From NCBI GenBank assembly GCA_040080835.1, contig JBEBHP010000013.1, positions 1 to 64,000 of the forward strand: 64,000 bases of DNA. Direction: 5' to 3'. Positions 24,739 through 32,636 of the stretch are shown here, piece by piece. The stretch is from SZUA-430 sp040080835 (GTDB lineage Bacteria; Pseudomonadota; Alphaproteobacteria; Micropepsales; Micropepsaceae). Made by a program: the position numbers and the translations under genes. Position 1 is the first letter of the stretch; each line of letters starts with the position of its first letter. Under the pieces are notes generated by a model, which was given only the letters and a program-made list of their open reading frames with translations, did no database searches and was not told where the DNA came from.

Positions 24739-25221
24739 ATGACACGCGAAGTCAAGGGTTGGCATGTCCTGGTCATGCTGCTGGTGTTTTTCGGAATCAC
24801 GATTGGCGTGAACAGCGTTTTCGTTTCTTACGCCCTTTCGACATTTGCGGGTGAAGATGTGGAACAGCCTTACATGAAGGGGCTTGAGTACAACAAGACG
24901 ATCGCTGCTCGCGTTGCACAACAAAAGCTTGGCTGGACCGCGACACTTGCCGCTGGCCGCAATGACGCGAAAGAAGTCGCCGTCGAACTTCATGTCGAAG
25001 GCCACGACAAGCTGGCGGTGAACGGTCTGGACGTTACGGTTATGCTTCGGCATCCGACGAACGCGCATTTCGACCGGGAAGTGAAACTTGATCCGCAAGG
25101 CAACGGCGTATATCGCGCTACCCTGACACACGTTCTGCCTGGCCAATGGGATGTCATTGCCGACGCCCGGATGAACGGGCAACTTTCATTCGAAGCAAAA
25201 AGGCGCATCGTGCTGCCATGA
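24739..25221 (+). CDS. ccoH: cbb3 oxidase assembly protein CcoH/FixH
   Basis: The protein is 160 residues, of the FixH family. One N-terminal membrane helix (WHVLVMLLVFFGITIGVNSV) leads to a periplasmic beta-sandwich ending in PGQWDVIADARMNGQLSFEA. It starts immediately after the ccoG stop and overlaps ccoI by four bases (ATGA). It assists cbb3 assembly together with the CcoI copper pump. Confidence 0.93.
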   Translation: MTREVKGWHVLVMLLVFFGITIGVNSVFVSYALSTFAGEDVEQPYMKGLEYNKTIAARVAQQKLGWTATLAAGRNDAKEVAVELHVEGHDKLAVNGLDVTVMLRHPTNAHFDREVKLDPQGNGVYRATLTHVLPGQWDVIADARMNGQLSFEAKRRIVLP

Positions 25222-27404
25222 CAGCGGCAACCTTCAGTCAGGCACTCCTGATTGACCCCGCGCCGTTCGTCAGGCGCGACGCCAGAGGCGCGCGACTCGA
25301 ACTGGCTGTGCGCGGCATGAGGTGTGCCGGTTGCATGGCAAAGGTGGAAAACGGCGTCGGTCAACTGCCCGGCGTCGAGGAAGCGCGCGTCAATCTTTCG
25401 GCGGCAAAACTGAACGTGCGGTGGAATGAAAGCCGGATATCGGCTGACCGCATCGTTGCCCGAGTCAACGAGTTGGGTTTTGAAGCGTTTCCCTATGACC
25501 CCGGCGCCATGCTGCGGCAGGATGACGAGGAAGGCCGCTTCCTTCTGCGCTGTCTGGCTGTTGCCGCCTTTGGTGCCTCCAATGTCATGTTCCTGTCGAT
25601 CTGCGTCTGGGCCGGATTCAACGGTGAAATGGGCGATGCGACACGGGATCTGTTTCACTGGATCTCCGGTATCATCGCCATTCCATGCGCGCTGTATTCG
25701 GGTCGGCCATTTTTCCGTTCCGCATTTTCAAGCCTTGCCAAACGCCGTGCCAATATGGATGTGCCGATCACGCTCGGCATTCTCCTCGCACTCGGGCTGA
25801 GCGTTTATTCCGCGGTCAAAGGTGGCCAGTACGCCTATTTCGATGCGGCAGTCAGCCTGCCCTTCCTGCTGTTGATAGGCCGGTATCTCGATCACACGCT
25901 GCGTCGCAAGGCTCGCGGCGCCGCCCTGGACCTGGCGGCAATGCAAACCGTGACGACCACGCGCATTGCGACCGACGGCACGTCACAGTCAGTCGCCGCC
26001 GGGGACGTGCTGCCAGGTGATCAATTGCTTGTTGCTGCCGGCGAGCGAGTTGCCGTCGACAGCGTTGTGGAATCCGGACAGGGTGACGTCGATGTTTCAC
26101 TGGTCACCGGGGAAAGCGCACCACTTGCTGCAAAACCAGGAGATGTACTCAAGGCTGGCACGTTGAACCTGAACTCTGTCCTGACGCTCAAAGCCACTGC
26201 GCGGGTTCAGGATTCACTTGTTGCCGATCTCGCTCGCCTGTTTGAGGCCGGGCAGCAGAACCGCGGTCGCTATGTGCGTATTGCCGACCGTGCCGCCAGG
26301 ATTTACGTCCCAACCGTTCACGGTGCGGCCCTGTTCGTATTCGCGGCTGGCGTGATTGCCGGCCTTAGCATTGAGACCTCACTCACGAACGCAGTGACAC
26401 TGCTGATCATTACATGCCCATGCGCGCTCGGACTTGCTGTACCTGCTGTGCAGATCGTGGCAACCAGTCGGCTCTTCCGGGGTGGATTGCTTGTGAAATC
26501 CGGCGACGCGCTCGAGCGTCTCGCCGAGGTCGATACGGTGGTGTTCGACAAGACGGGCACGCTCACCTATGGCCGCCCCGTTCTAACCAATGAGAACCCG
26601 ATTGACCCAACAGTGCTTGCCAGAGCCGCAAAGATTGCGCGCGCGAGCCGGCATCCTCTTTCGCGGGCGCTCGCCCAGGCAGCCGGTCCCGGTGCTGCAG
26701 CGATTCAGGTCACGGAAGTCGCTGGCGAAGGCCTTGAAGCCATCGTTGATGGAGGCATCGCCCGGCTTGGTAAGGCGTCGTTTGCAGGTGCGCCTGCTGA
26801 CCAGGCCGAACAGGGCAGCGCGTTGTGGTTCAGCGAGCCTGGCAAGGCAGCCGTCGGGTTTCAATTCCGGGACGGTATTCGAAGTGATGCCGGCAGCACT
26901 GTCAGTCGTCTCAAGAGACTTGGACTTAGAGTCGAAATGCTATCTGGCGACCGGCCCGCTCCGGCTGAGGCAGCCGCGCGAGAGGTCGGGATCGATGACT
27001 GGTTTGCAGCCAATGATCCTTCACAGAAATCATCTCACCTTGAAGCGCTGAAGGCTGCCGGCCACCGCACATTGATGGTTGGGGACGGCCTCAACGATTC
27101 GGCGGCATTGTCACTTGCGCACGTGTCCATCTCACCTGGCACTGCTGTCCAGGCAAGCCAGACTGCTGCCGACATGATCCTGCAGGGCGACACACTGGCC
27201 CCTATTGTCGAGGCCATCGAAGTGTCGCGGCTTGCGCACAAGCTCGTGCTTCAGAACTTTGCATTTTCGGCGCTCTACAATATTTGTGCAATTCCGCTCG
27301 CGGCCACGGGCCTTGTTACGCCGCTGATTGCGGCTGTTGCCATGAGCGGTTCATCCCTGCTTGTGATGCTGAACGCACTCAGACTTTCAAGCAGGCCGGA
27401 GTAA
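25218..27404 (+). CDS. ccoI: Copper-translocating P-type ATPase for cbb3 assembly
   Basis: The protein is 728 residues, a P1B ATPase. An N-terminal heavy-metal-associated domain carries GMRCAGC (residues 33-39). Eight membrane helices contain the CPC ion site in TCPCALGLAVP. The phosphorylation motif is DKTGTLTYG, and the hinge VGDGLNDSAAL is intact. It exports copper needed for CuB of CcoN. The ATG at 25218 overlaps the ccoH stop; the longer frame to 25146 runs inside ccoH and was rejected. Confidence 0.96.
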   Translation: MTAATFSQALLIDPAPFVRRDARGARLELAVRGMRCAGCMAKVENGVGQLPGVEEARVNLSAAKLNVRWNESRISADRIVARVNELGFEAFPYDPGAMLRQDDEEGRFLLRCLAVAAFGASNVMFLSICVWAGFNGEMGDATRDLFHWISGIIAIPCALYSGRPFFRSAFSSLAKRRANMDVPITLGILLALGLSVYSAVKGGQYAYFDAAVSLPFLLLIGRYLDHTLRRKARGAALDLAAMQTVTTTRIATDGTSQSVAAGDVLPGDQLLVAAGERVAVDSVVESGQGDVDVSLVTGESAPLAAKPGDVLKAGTLNLNSVLTLKATARVQDSLVADLARLFEAGQQNRGRYVRIADRAARIYVPTVHGAALFVFAAGVIAGLSIETSLTNAVTLLIITCPCALGLAVPAVQIVATSRLFRGGLLVKSGDALERLAEVDTVVFDKTGTLTYGRPVLTNENPIDPTVLARAAKIARASRHPLSRALAQAAGPGAAAIQVTEVAGEGLEAIVDGGIARLGKASFAGAPADQAEQGSALWFSEPGKAAVGFQFRDGIRSDAGSTVSRLKRLGLRVEMLSGDRPAPAEAAAREVGIDDWFAANDPSQKSSHLEALKAAGHRTLMVGDGLNDSAALSLAHVSISPGTAVQASQTAADMILQGDTLAPIVEAIEVSRLAHKLVLQNFAFSALYNICAIPLAATGLVTPLIAAVAMSGSSLLVMLNALRLSSRPE

Positions 27405-27410
27405 ACCCCA

Positions 27411-27554
27411 ATGGAAGCATTTTATGTCATAACAGTCGCGGCCATCATCCTTGGCGCTCTCGGCGTGTGGCTGTTCTTCTGGACACTGAAGTCCGGACAG
27501 TATGATGACATGGACGGTGCCGCCCAGAGGATCCTAATCGACGACGACGAGTGA
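27411..27554 (+). CDS. ccoS: cbb3 oxidase maturation protein CcoS
   Basis: The protein is 47 residues. One membrane helix (VITVAAIILGALGVWLFFWT) is followed by the conserved SGQYDDMDGAAQRIL stretch typical of CcoS, needed for cofactor insertion into CcoN. It starts 6 nt after ccoI and closes the operon. Its last 21 bases overlap the 3' end of the convergent DUF2189 gene. Confidence 0.93.
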   Translation: MEAFYVITVAAIILGALGVWLFFWTLKSGQYDDMDGAAQRILIDDDE

Positions 27555-28322
27555 CCGGTACGCATGCCAGGTGGCGTGACCGATCAGGGGAAATATTACG
27601 GCGAGACCCAGGAAGAGTGTCGCAAGTCCGATTGCTGTCAGCACACCAATCAACCACGCCCATAGCAGCATGGGGCCCGGATAGCGGCGAACGGCTTTCA
27701 TGCTGAGTGCCATCGCCGAAAGCACATCGATATCGTGCCTCATCAAGACCGGCACCGCCAGCGCGCTGATTGCAAAAGCGACGAAGGCGAGCACGCCTCC
27801 GATCGCTGTTCCCACAACAATCATCGACAGGCCCTGCGTGCTGGTGAGCGCAAAGGCGACGAATTCCGAAATCGGGCGATAGTCACCGAATGAAAACACC
27901 GCATAGTTCAGCGTGGCGAGACGAATCCAGATCAGAAACAGAAACATCAGCGTATAGGCAAGAAATGCCATCTGGGCCGGTGCCGGTAGCGGCGCGTGAA
28001 TTATGTCCCTCAAATATACCGTTTCGCCTGCCTCGTATTTCCGGCTCATCTCGTAGAGGCCGATTGCGAAGACAGGCCCCATGAGCGTGAAGCCAGCTGC
28101 AATCGTCGGGGCGACCGATTCAAGACCCATCTGCCAGAGGCCAAATGTTGCAAAATAGCCCACGAGGACAAAGGCAGCACCGTAGCCAATACTCAATGTC
28201 GGATTTCGCCAGAGGTCCTTCCAGCCCGCTACCAACCAGTTCCATGGATCATCCATTGAAGGCGCACGAAGGCGGAGTTTGCCTGCGGACCGGTTCGTGG
28301 CTGCGGTTGCTAGCTGAGTCAT
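27534..28322 (-). CDS. DUF2189-type integral membrane protein
   Basis: The protein is 262 residues with about six transmembrane helices. The N-terminus contains MDDPWNWLVAGWKDLWRNPT, with LSIGYGAAFVLVGYF and the conserved GPVFAIGLYEMSRKYEAGE, a DUF2189 pattern. The end, GHATWHAYRSLVVVD, is also typical. Its function is unknown. DUF2189 genes are often found beside respiratory or denitrification genes. I chose the ATG at 28322 over 28355, because a perfect FNR box centred 70 nt upstream would put the transcription start near 28351. It is convergent with ccoS and overlaps it by 21 bp. Confidence 0.85.
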   Translation of the reverse strand: MTQLATAATNRSAGKLRLRAPSMDDPWNWLVAGWKDLWRNPTLSIGYGAAFVLVGYFATFGLWQMGLESVAPTIAAGFTLMGPVFAIGLYEMSRKYEAGETVYLRDIIHAPLPAPAQMAFLAYTLMFLFLIWIRLATLNYAVFSFGDYRPISEFVAFALTSTQGLSMIVVGTAIGGVLAFVAFAISALAVPVLMRHDIDVLSAMALSMKAVRRYPGPMLLWAWLIGVLTAIGLATLFLGLAVIFPLIGHATWHAYRSLVVVD

Positions 28323-28385
28323 TGGCTGCCCAGTTCGTGCGGATGGTGCGAGCATGCACTCGATCAGGGTACACGTGCCAGCGCT

Positions 28386-28399
28386 TTGATTTCAATCAA
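28386..28399 (-). promoter_or_regulatory. Perfect FNR box upstream of the DUF2189 gene
   Basis: TTGATTTCAATCAA matches TTGAT-N4-ATCAA at every position. Its centre is about 70 nt upstream of the start at 28322, nearly the same distance as the box in front of ccoN (73 nt). The gene at 28436-28855 ends to the right of the site on the same strand, so only the DUF2189 gene is a natural target. Confidence 0.8.
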
Positions 28400-28435
28400 G
28401 TCGCATTCGCAGGTGCAGCAATCCATCGGACGGTT

Positions 28436-28855
28436 TCAATGCGTTGCCGGCCGCCAAAGCGGGCCAACGGCAATCAGAAGGACGAGCACATTGAACATGG
28501 CATTTGACGCGTTGCCCGAGGCAATCGACCCGGCACTGTCCAGGCTGAACCAGGCAAGCACGCCCGCGAGCACCGTGCGCCGCACGGCTTCAGGCGCAGC
28601 GTCATAAACCCATGATGACAGGCACCAGATCATGACTCCCCAGCCAAAAAGGAATCCGCCAGTGAGCGCTGACAAGAATCTGGTGTCCGGTGACGTGAAG
28701 GTTGTGGCCCCATCCAAGGGCCAGCTTAGAATGTCCAGCGTCAGGCGGGCGGGCTCAAGAGTCCTTACCATTGCTCCCAGAAAGAACACCGGCCCAAACG
28801 ACCCGACGACGACTGCCGTGACTTTGAGCCAGAACTTGTGAAACTCGCGGGACAT
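28436..28855 (-). CDS. Four-helix membrane protein, unknown
   Basis: The protein is 139 residues with membrane helices at about 10-30, 61-84, 92-105 and 116-133. The first loop (RTLEPARLTLDILSWPLDGA) and GWGVMIWCLSSWVYD stand out. No family was assigned. It reads toward the DUF2189 gene on the same strand, but the FNR box lies between them, so the two are separately controlled. The start ATG is at 28855. Confidence 0.72.
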   Translation of the reverse strand: MSREFHKFWLKVTAVVVGSFGPVFFLGAMVRTLEPARLTLDILSWPLDGATTFTSPDTRFLSALTGGFLFGWGVMIWCLSSWVYDAAPEAVRRTVLAGVLAWFSLDSAGSIASGNASNAMFNVLVLLIAVGPLWRPATH

Positions 28856-28966
28856 GGCTGCTCTCCGTTTTTGTGCTGGAGACAGCTAGGCGATATCGAA
28901 GCCGCTGGACAATTCCCTCGGAGGTAACTGCGTGCCCCTACCGGTCTTTGCGGGCCAGTGGCATTC

Positions 28967-29206
28967 CTAAATTGCGTAGTCGAGTTCCATGGCTTCCGGT
29001 CGGCGACGGCGTTTGGAGACCATACGCGTATACAGCGTCGCTATCACCCTGCTCGCGGTAAACTCAAACAAGGCAGGAATGAGCGCGTGCACAAGACATG
29101 CCAATCCGCCTACGACCATCAACACGCCAAAATTTGCTGCCACAGCCATATGCTCAAAATAGGTCTCGCCAACCGAACGCGGATGCCTTTGGAAAAATTC
29201 AATCAT
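28967..29206 (-). CDS. DUF6356-like small membrane protein
   Basis: The protein is 79 residues. It begins MIEFFQRHPRSVGETYFEHM, followed by one or two hydrophobic stretches (GVLMVVGGLACLVHALIPAL) and a basic end. The HPRSVGETYxEHM signature matches the family I know as DUF6356 in alphaproteobacteria. The frame runs to 29377, but the conserved part and ATG start at 29206. It is divergent from the endonuclease gene across a gap with repeated operator-like motifs. Confidence 0.75.
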   Translation of the reverse strand: MIEFFQRHPRSVGETYFEHMAVAANFGVLMVVGGLACLVHALIPALFEFTASRVIATLYTRMVSKRRRRPEAMELDYAI

Positions 29207-29236
29207 TGCGAGCGTCTCTCTGACCCTGGGTGTGCC

Positions 29237-29283
29237 GTTCAAGCGAAGGTATTTTGCACTCGCTTTTGAACACGGTTCAAGCG
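29237..29283. repeat. Operator-like triplet in a divergent promoter region
   Basis: GTTCAAGCG occurs twice in direct orientation (29237-29245 and 29275-29283). An inverted CGCTTTTGAAC (29261-29271) sits between them. The last two form the palindrome TTGAAC-ACG-GTTCAA. The spacing does not fit an FNR site. The cluster lies between the divergent starts at 29206 and 29326, so one regulator could control both genes. Confidence 0.5.
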
Positions 29284-29325
29284 TCACAATGGCGCGCACG
29301 GGTGATTCTCGTGAGGGAGAGAGAC

Positions 29326-30114
29326 ATGGCTCACACCTGGCGCAGTCGATTTGCAGCGATTGTGACGCTATTCGCACTTGCCGGGTGCGCTGATAGCGGT
29401 CCAGACGCCCCCATTCTCAAGGCGGCAATGGCGCCCCTGCCGGTCCACGCTTCTGTCGCGCCTTACAGAAGCTGGGAAAAGCTGGCAGAGCTTCCCTGGC
29501 CCCAAGGAGGCCAGCGCACCTACCAAAACTACGAGGAAGCCCGGCGCATTTTCTGGAAAAAACTTTATCCCGCTGGGGGCACGGATCTCTATTGCGGCGT
29601 CAGCTTCGACAGCGACCGCTCTGCAGCACCCATTGACGACAACCTGTCTGTCGAACACGTGTATCCAGCTGATGCCATCGCCGAAACCGAGCCCGGCTGC
29701 ACCAACCGGACCTGCTCGGCGGCCCGTGTACAGCGGGCCATGGCAGATTTGCAGAATCTCTGGCCTGCATTGCAGAAAGTGAATTCGAGCCGTAGCCGGC
29801 TTCGCTATGGCACGCTGGCACAGACGGTAAAACCGCGATTCCCGGAGGTGTGCCCGTCCTTCAGGCGCGGGATTGGAACGCAAGCCGTTGTCGAGCCGCG
29901 CGATGAGGTCAAGGGAGACGTCGCCAGGTCAATCATCTACATGCACTTTGTCTATGGATTGCCGCTCGAGGACGCCGTGAGTGAAAAGCAGCTGCTGCTC
30001 GACTGGATGGCAAAAGACCCACCCGATGTCGAGGAACTGCGAAGAAACACGTTGATTGACAGTCTGCAGGGAACAACCAATCCGTTGCTCGAGGCTGCCT
30101 TCATGGGCATGTAA
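29326..30114 (+). CDS. Endonuclease I-family nuclease with lipoprotein signal
   Basis: The protein is 262 residues. It begins with a signal peptide ending in ALAGC, a good lipobox, so it is probably a lipoprotein. Endonuclease I hallmarks follow: LYCGVSFD, the catalytic LSVEHVYPA with its His, DLQNLWPAL, GDVARSIIYMHFVYG, and the late ELRRNTLIDSLQGTTNP. It should cut DNA non-specifically in the periplasm or at the envelope, using a metal ion and cysteine disulfides. GAGGGAGAGAG precedes the ATG at 29326, and the longer frame was rejected. The window gives no clue to its role beyond nutrient scavenging or DNA clearance. Confidence 0.88.
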   Translation: MAHTWRSRFAAIVTLFALAGCADSGPDAPILKAAMAPLPVHASVAPYRSWEKLAELPWPQGGQRTYQNYEEARRIFWKKLYPAGGTDLYCGVSFDSDRSAAPIDDNLSVEHVYPADAIAETEPGCTNRTCSAARVQRAMADLQNLWPALQKVNSSRSRLRYGTLAQTVKPRFPEVCPSFRRGIGTQAVVEPRDEVKGDVARSIIYMHFVYGLPLEDAVSEKQLLLDWMAKDPPDVEELRRNTLIDSLQGTTNPLLEAAFMGM

Positions 30115-30118
30115 TTTA

Positions 30119-30250
30119 CTAACGCACGAACCGCACCGTATAGTCCTTATACGGACAATCTGCCGGCGCATCGTCGCGATTGGGTGACACTGCGCTGATG
30201 AATTTCAAAGCCATCTCGGCACGTACTTCGAAATCGTGAACCCACGGTAC
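30119..30250 (-). pseudogene. Possible protein fragment or very small gene
   Basis: A 43-codon minus-strand frame ends in TAG at 30119. It reads PWVHDFEVRAEMALKFISAV, then a Pro/Asp/Cys turn and PYKDYTVRFVR. It looks more protein-like than a random frame, but a TGA lies just upstream in the same frame and only an internal ATG (31 codons) could start it. It may be the decayed end of a lost gene. The rest of 30115-30348 holds only the leader of the beta-barrel gene. Confidence 0.3.
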
Positions 30251-30348
30251 ATTCTTTCACTGATTCGCAACCTTGCGGTGCGAACCAGTGGCGCGTGCGA
30301 TCAGACTCCTCAACGGGCGGGGCTGAAAGCTGTATTGAGGAGAAGCAA

Positions 30349-31041
30349 ATGACTTCGAAAATGAAACTATTGGCCTCGGCTGCGATCGCCGCGGTTTCGC
30401 TTGTAAGTGCCCCAGTGGCATCTGCCAACAACTGGTACGTGAACGTGTCGGGCGGCGCGAACTGGTTGGGCGATAATTCATTCTACAAAACGACAAGCGG
30501 CTCTACCACGACAACCTTCTCATTTGATAATGACACCAAAGTCGGTTTTATCCTGTCGGGCGCCGTTGGCATGCATCTGGACGGCGTGCTGCCAGGTCTC
30601 CGGGCCGAAGGCGAACTGGCCTATCGTGAAAACGACGTGGGCGGCTTCTGGTCGACTTGCACTGATGAAACCTCCTGCGCCAGCAATGCACTGGACTACC
30701 AGCACTCCACATTCTCGATTCTTGCGAACGCCTGGTATGATTTCCAGGTTGCCGGACTAAACCCGTATGTCGGTGGCGGCCTCGGTTGGGCAGATACCGA
30801 GCTGGACGGAACTTTCAATGGCAAGAGTTCGGCATTGTCTGAAAGCGACAGCGGCTTCGCCTGGCAACTTGGTGGCGGTCTGAATTTCGACATTCAGCCA
30901 AACATGAAACTGGGAATTGGCTACCGCTATTTCGTAGGCCCTGATGTCTCGATTCATGCCCCGTACAGCGACAATCCGCTCACCGGGAATGTGGATTCTG
31001 AAAATCAGTCAGTTACTGTAGGCCTCACTGTCGGCCTCTAG
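30349..31041 (+). CDS. Outer-membrane beta-barrel protein (tandem copy 1)
   Basis: The protein is 230 residues. A signal peptide (MKLLASAAIAAVSLVSAPVA) is followed by an eight-strand-type barrel of the outer-membrane beta-barrel superfamily. Typical elements are NWYVNVSGGANWLGDN at the start, GLRAEGELAYRENDVG, LNPYVGGGLGWADTEL, KLGIGYRYFVGPDV and a final strand ending VGLTVGL. GAGGAG sits before the ATG at 30349. It resembles the barrel half of the OmpA-type gene at 734. Its function is unknown, probably structural or adhesive. A terminator follows. Confidence 0.88.
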   Translation: MTSKMKLLASAAIAAVSLVSAPVASANNWYVNVSGGANWLGDNSFYKTTSGSTTTTFSFDNDTKVGFILSGAVGMHLDGVLPGLRAEGELAYRENDVGGFWSTCTDETSCASNALDYQHSTFSILANAWYDFQVAGLNPYVGGGLGWADTELDGTFNGKSSALSESDSGFAWQLGGGLNFDIQPNMKLGIGYRYFVGPDVSIHAPYSDNPLTGNVDSENQSVTVGLTVGL

Positions 31042-31063
31042 CCCTGATCAAATGAAACTGAAG

Positions 31064-31099
31064 AAGGCCGCCCAGAGCGTTGATCTGGCGGCCTTTTTT
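31064..31099 (+). terminator. Rho-independent terminator after beta-barrel gene 1
   Basis: AAGGCCGCC(C)AGA pairs with TCTGGCGGCCTT, leaving one bulged C and a 7-nt loop, and is followed by six T residues. It starts 23 nt after the stop codon. Confidence 0.85.
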
Positions 31100-31215
31100 A
31101 TGTCCCTGAAACTTTTCAACACTCTCCTAACCGTTTCGTAACCATGAAGTGAGAGCATGGTTTCCGGAATGACTGCCACCTTGCCTGTCGGCAGCCCCAG
31201 GGTTTGGAGCACAGA

Positions 31216-31926
31216 ATGACAAAAAGACTTTCGTTACTCGCATCGACTGCGATTGCCACAGCGATGCTGTCCGCGGCACCAGCCGATGCCGGAAATTTCT
31301 ATGTGAAAATGTTTGGCGGTGCCAATTGGGTTGCTGACACAGATTTCACGGCCATCAGCCCTACCGATACATCGGATACCATGAACTGGTCCATCGGCGG
31401 CGATACCGGATGGGTGGTTGGCGGCGCGGTGGGATATGATCTCAACGAGATCCTCCGTGGCTGGCGCGCTGAACTTGAAGTCTCCTACCGTGAAAACCAG
31501 CGGGATGGGGGATGGCTTACGACCACGGGCACCGGTTCGGCTGCGGGCAACCTCGATTTTGATCACACCTCGCTCGCCGTGATGGCGAATGCCTGGTACG
31601 AATTCCCGATCGCAGGCGTGTCACCATATATTGGTGGCGGCGTTGGCTGGGCTCGTTCGCGCTTCAAGGGCACCTACGAACCCCTGTTCGGCAGCGACGC
31701 TCCATTTGAATTCGAGAACAACGGCTTTGCGTGGCAGCTTGGCGCCGGCGTCAATATCCCGGTAAAGCCTGGCGTCACAATCGGGCTTGGCTATCGCTAT
31801 TTCCGTGGTCCGCAGGTGACTGTTGAGTCCTATGGCCAGGTTTCTGGTGGCCCGACAAACGCAGCGCGTGCGGATGTCGACACCGAGAACCATTCCATTC
31901 TGGTTGATCTGGAAGTCGCGCTCTAG
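31216..31926 (+). CDS. Outer-membrane beta-barrel protein (tandem copy 2)
   Basis: The 236-residue paralog of the preceding gene has a signal peptide (RLSLLASTAIATAMLSAAPA), then NFYVKMFGGANWVADTDF, GWRAELEVSYRENQRDG, VSPYIGGGVGWARSRF, TIGLGYRYFRGPQV and a last strand LVDLEVAL. Motif order and spacing match copy 1, so the two arose by duplication. GGAG lies 6 nt before the ATG at 31216. A terminator separates the copies, so they are transcribed independently. Confidence 0.88.
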   Translation: MTKRLSLLASTAIATAMLSAAPADAGNFYVKMFGGANWVADTDFTAISPTDTSDTMNWSIGGDTGWVVGGAVGYDLNEILRGWRAELEVSYRENQRDGGWLTTTGTGSAAGNLDFDHTSLAVMANAWYEFPIAGVSPYIGGGVGWARSRFKGTYEPLFGSDAPFEFENNGFAWQLGAGVNIPVKPGVTIGLGYRYFRGPQVTVESYGQVSGGPTNAARADVDTENHSILVDLEVAL

Positions 31927-31942
31927 TCTGGAAGCAGTGACT

Positions 31943-31977
31943 CGCCGCCTTTGGTCTTGTAAGGGCCGGGGGCGGCG
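31943..31977 (+). terminator. Possible terminator after beta-barrel gene 2
   Basis: CGCCGCC (31943-31949) pairs with GGCGGCG (31971-31977) across a 21-nt loop, followed by TATTTATT. The loop is long, so the call is moderate. It starts 17 nt after the stop codon. Confidence 0.5.
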
Positions 31978-32019
31978 TATTTATTGGGGCTCCGTCAAAC
32001 CCCCAAGCCGGAAACCACG

Positions 32020-32601
32020 ATGCACTGGCCTGACCCCGTAACGCTGAAAGGGCGCCACGCCACATTAGAGCCCCTGACGCAATCCCATCTCGCAGGCATG
32101 GTGGAAGCGGTCAAGGATGGCGAGTTGTGGAAGCTGTGGTACACATCTGTACCGGCTCCCGAAGACATGGAAGCTGAAATTTCACGCAGGCTTGCCCTTC
32201 AGTCCCGCGGCTCCATGCTGCCTTTTGCGGTGCTGGATGCCAACGGCATTTGTGCCGGCATGACGACTTTCATGCACATCGATCCCGCAAACAGACGTGT
32301 CGAGATCGGCTCCACCTGGTACGCAAAGCGCGTCCAACGAACGCCGCTCAACAGCGAGTGCAAGCTCTTGCTCATGCAGCATGCCTTCGAAACCCTGGAC
32401 TGCATTGCTGTCGAGTATCGAACTGCTTTCTTCAACCAGCAAAGCCGACGGGCCATAGAACGGCTTGGCGCCAAACTCGATGGCGTGCTGCGCAGTCACC
32501 AGCGATATGCCAACGGCGCCCTGCGAGATACGTGCGTCTATTCAATAATCGCCAGTGAGTGGCCTGCCGTGAAGGCGAACCTCAATTTCAAGCTGGCCTG
32601 A
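32020..32601 (+). CDS. GNAT-family N-acetyltransferase (RimJ/RimL-like)
   Basis: The protein is 193 residues. MHWPDPVTLKGRHATLEPLT is the usual opening of this group, and IGSTWYAKRVQRTPLNSECK marks the acetyl-CoA-binding strand and loop. AVEYRTAFFNQQSRRAIERL is the typical helix after beta-5, and GALRDTCVYSIIASEWP the end. It should transfer acetyl from acetyl-CoA to an amine, possibly a protein N-terminus or a small molecule. The ATG at 32020 was chosen because upstream codons lie in the terminator region. Confidence 0.85.
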   Translation: MHWPDPVTLKGRHATLEPLTQSHLAGMVEAVKDGELWKLWYTSVPAPEDMEAEISRRLALQSRGSMLPFAVLDANGICAGMTTFMHIDPANRRVEIGSTWYAKRVQRTPLNSECKLLLMQHAFETLDCIAVEYRTAFFNQQSRRAIERLGAKLDGVLRSHQRYANGALRDTCVYSIIASEWPAVKANLNFKLA

Positions 32602-32636
32602 TTTTCAAACCGGAAGTTGACGTGAACGGACCGACC

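Noticed and set aside
29266..29280. TTGAACACGGTTCAA as an FNR box
   Set aside because: The half-sites TTGA and TCAA are 7 nt apart instead of 6, and the symmetry is that of a TTGAAC-N3-GTTCAA palindrome, so another regulator is more likely.
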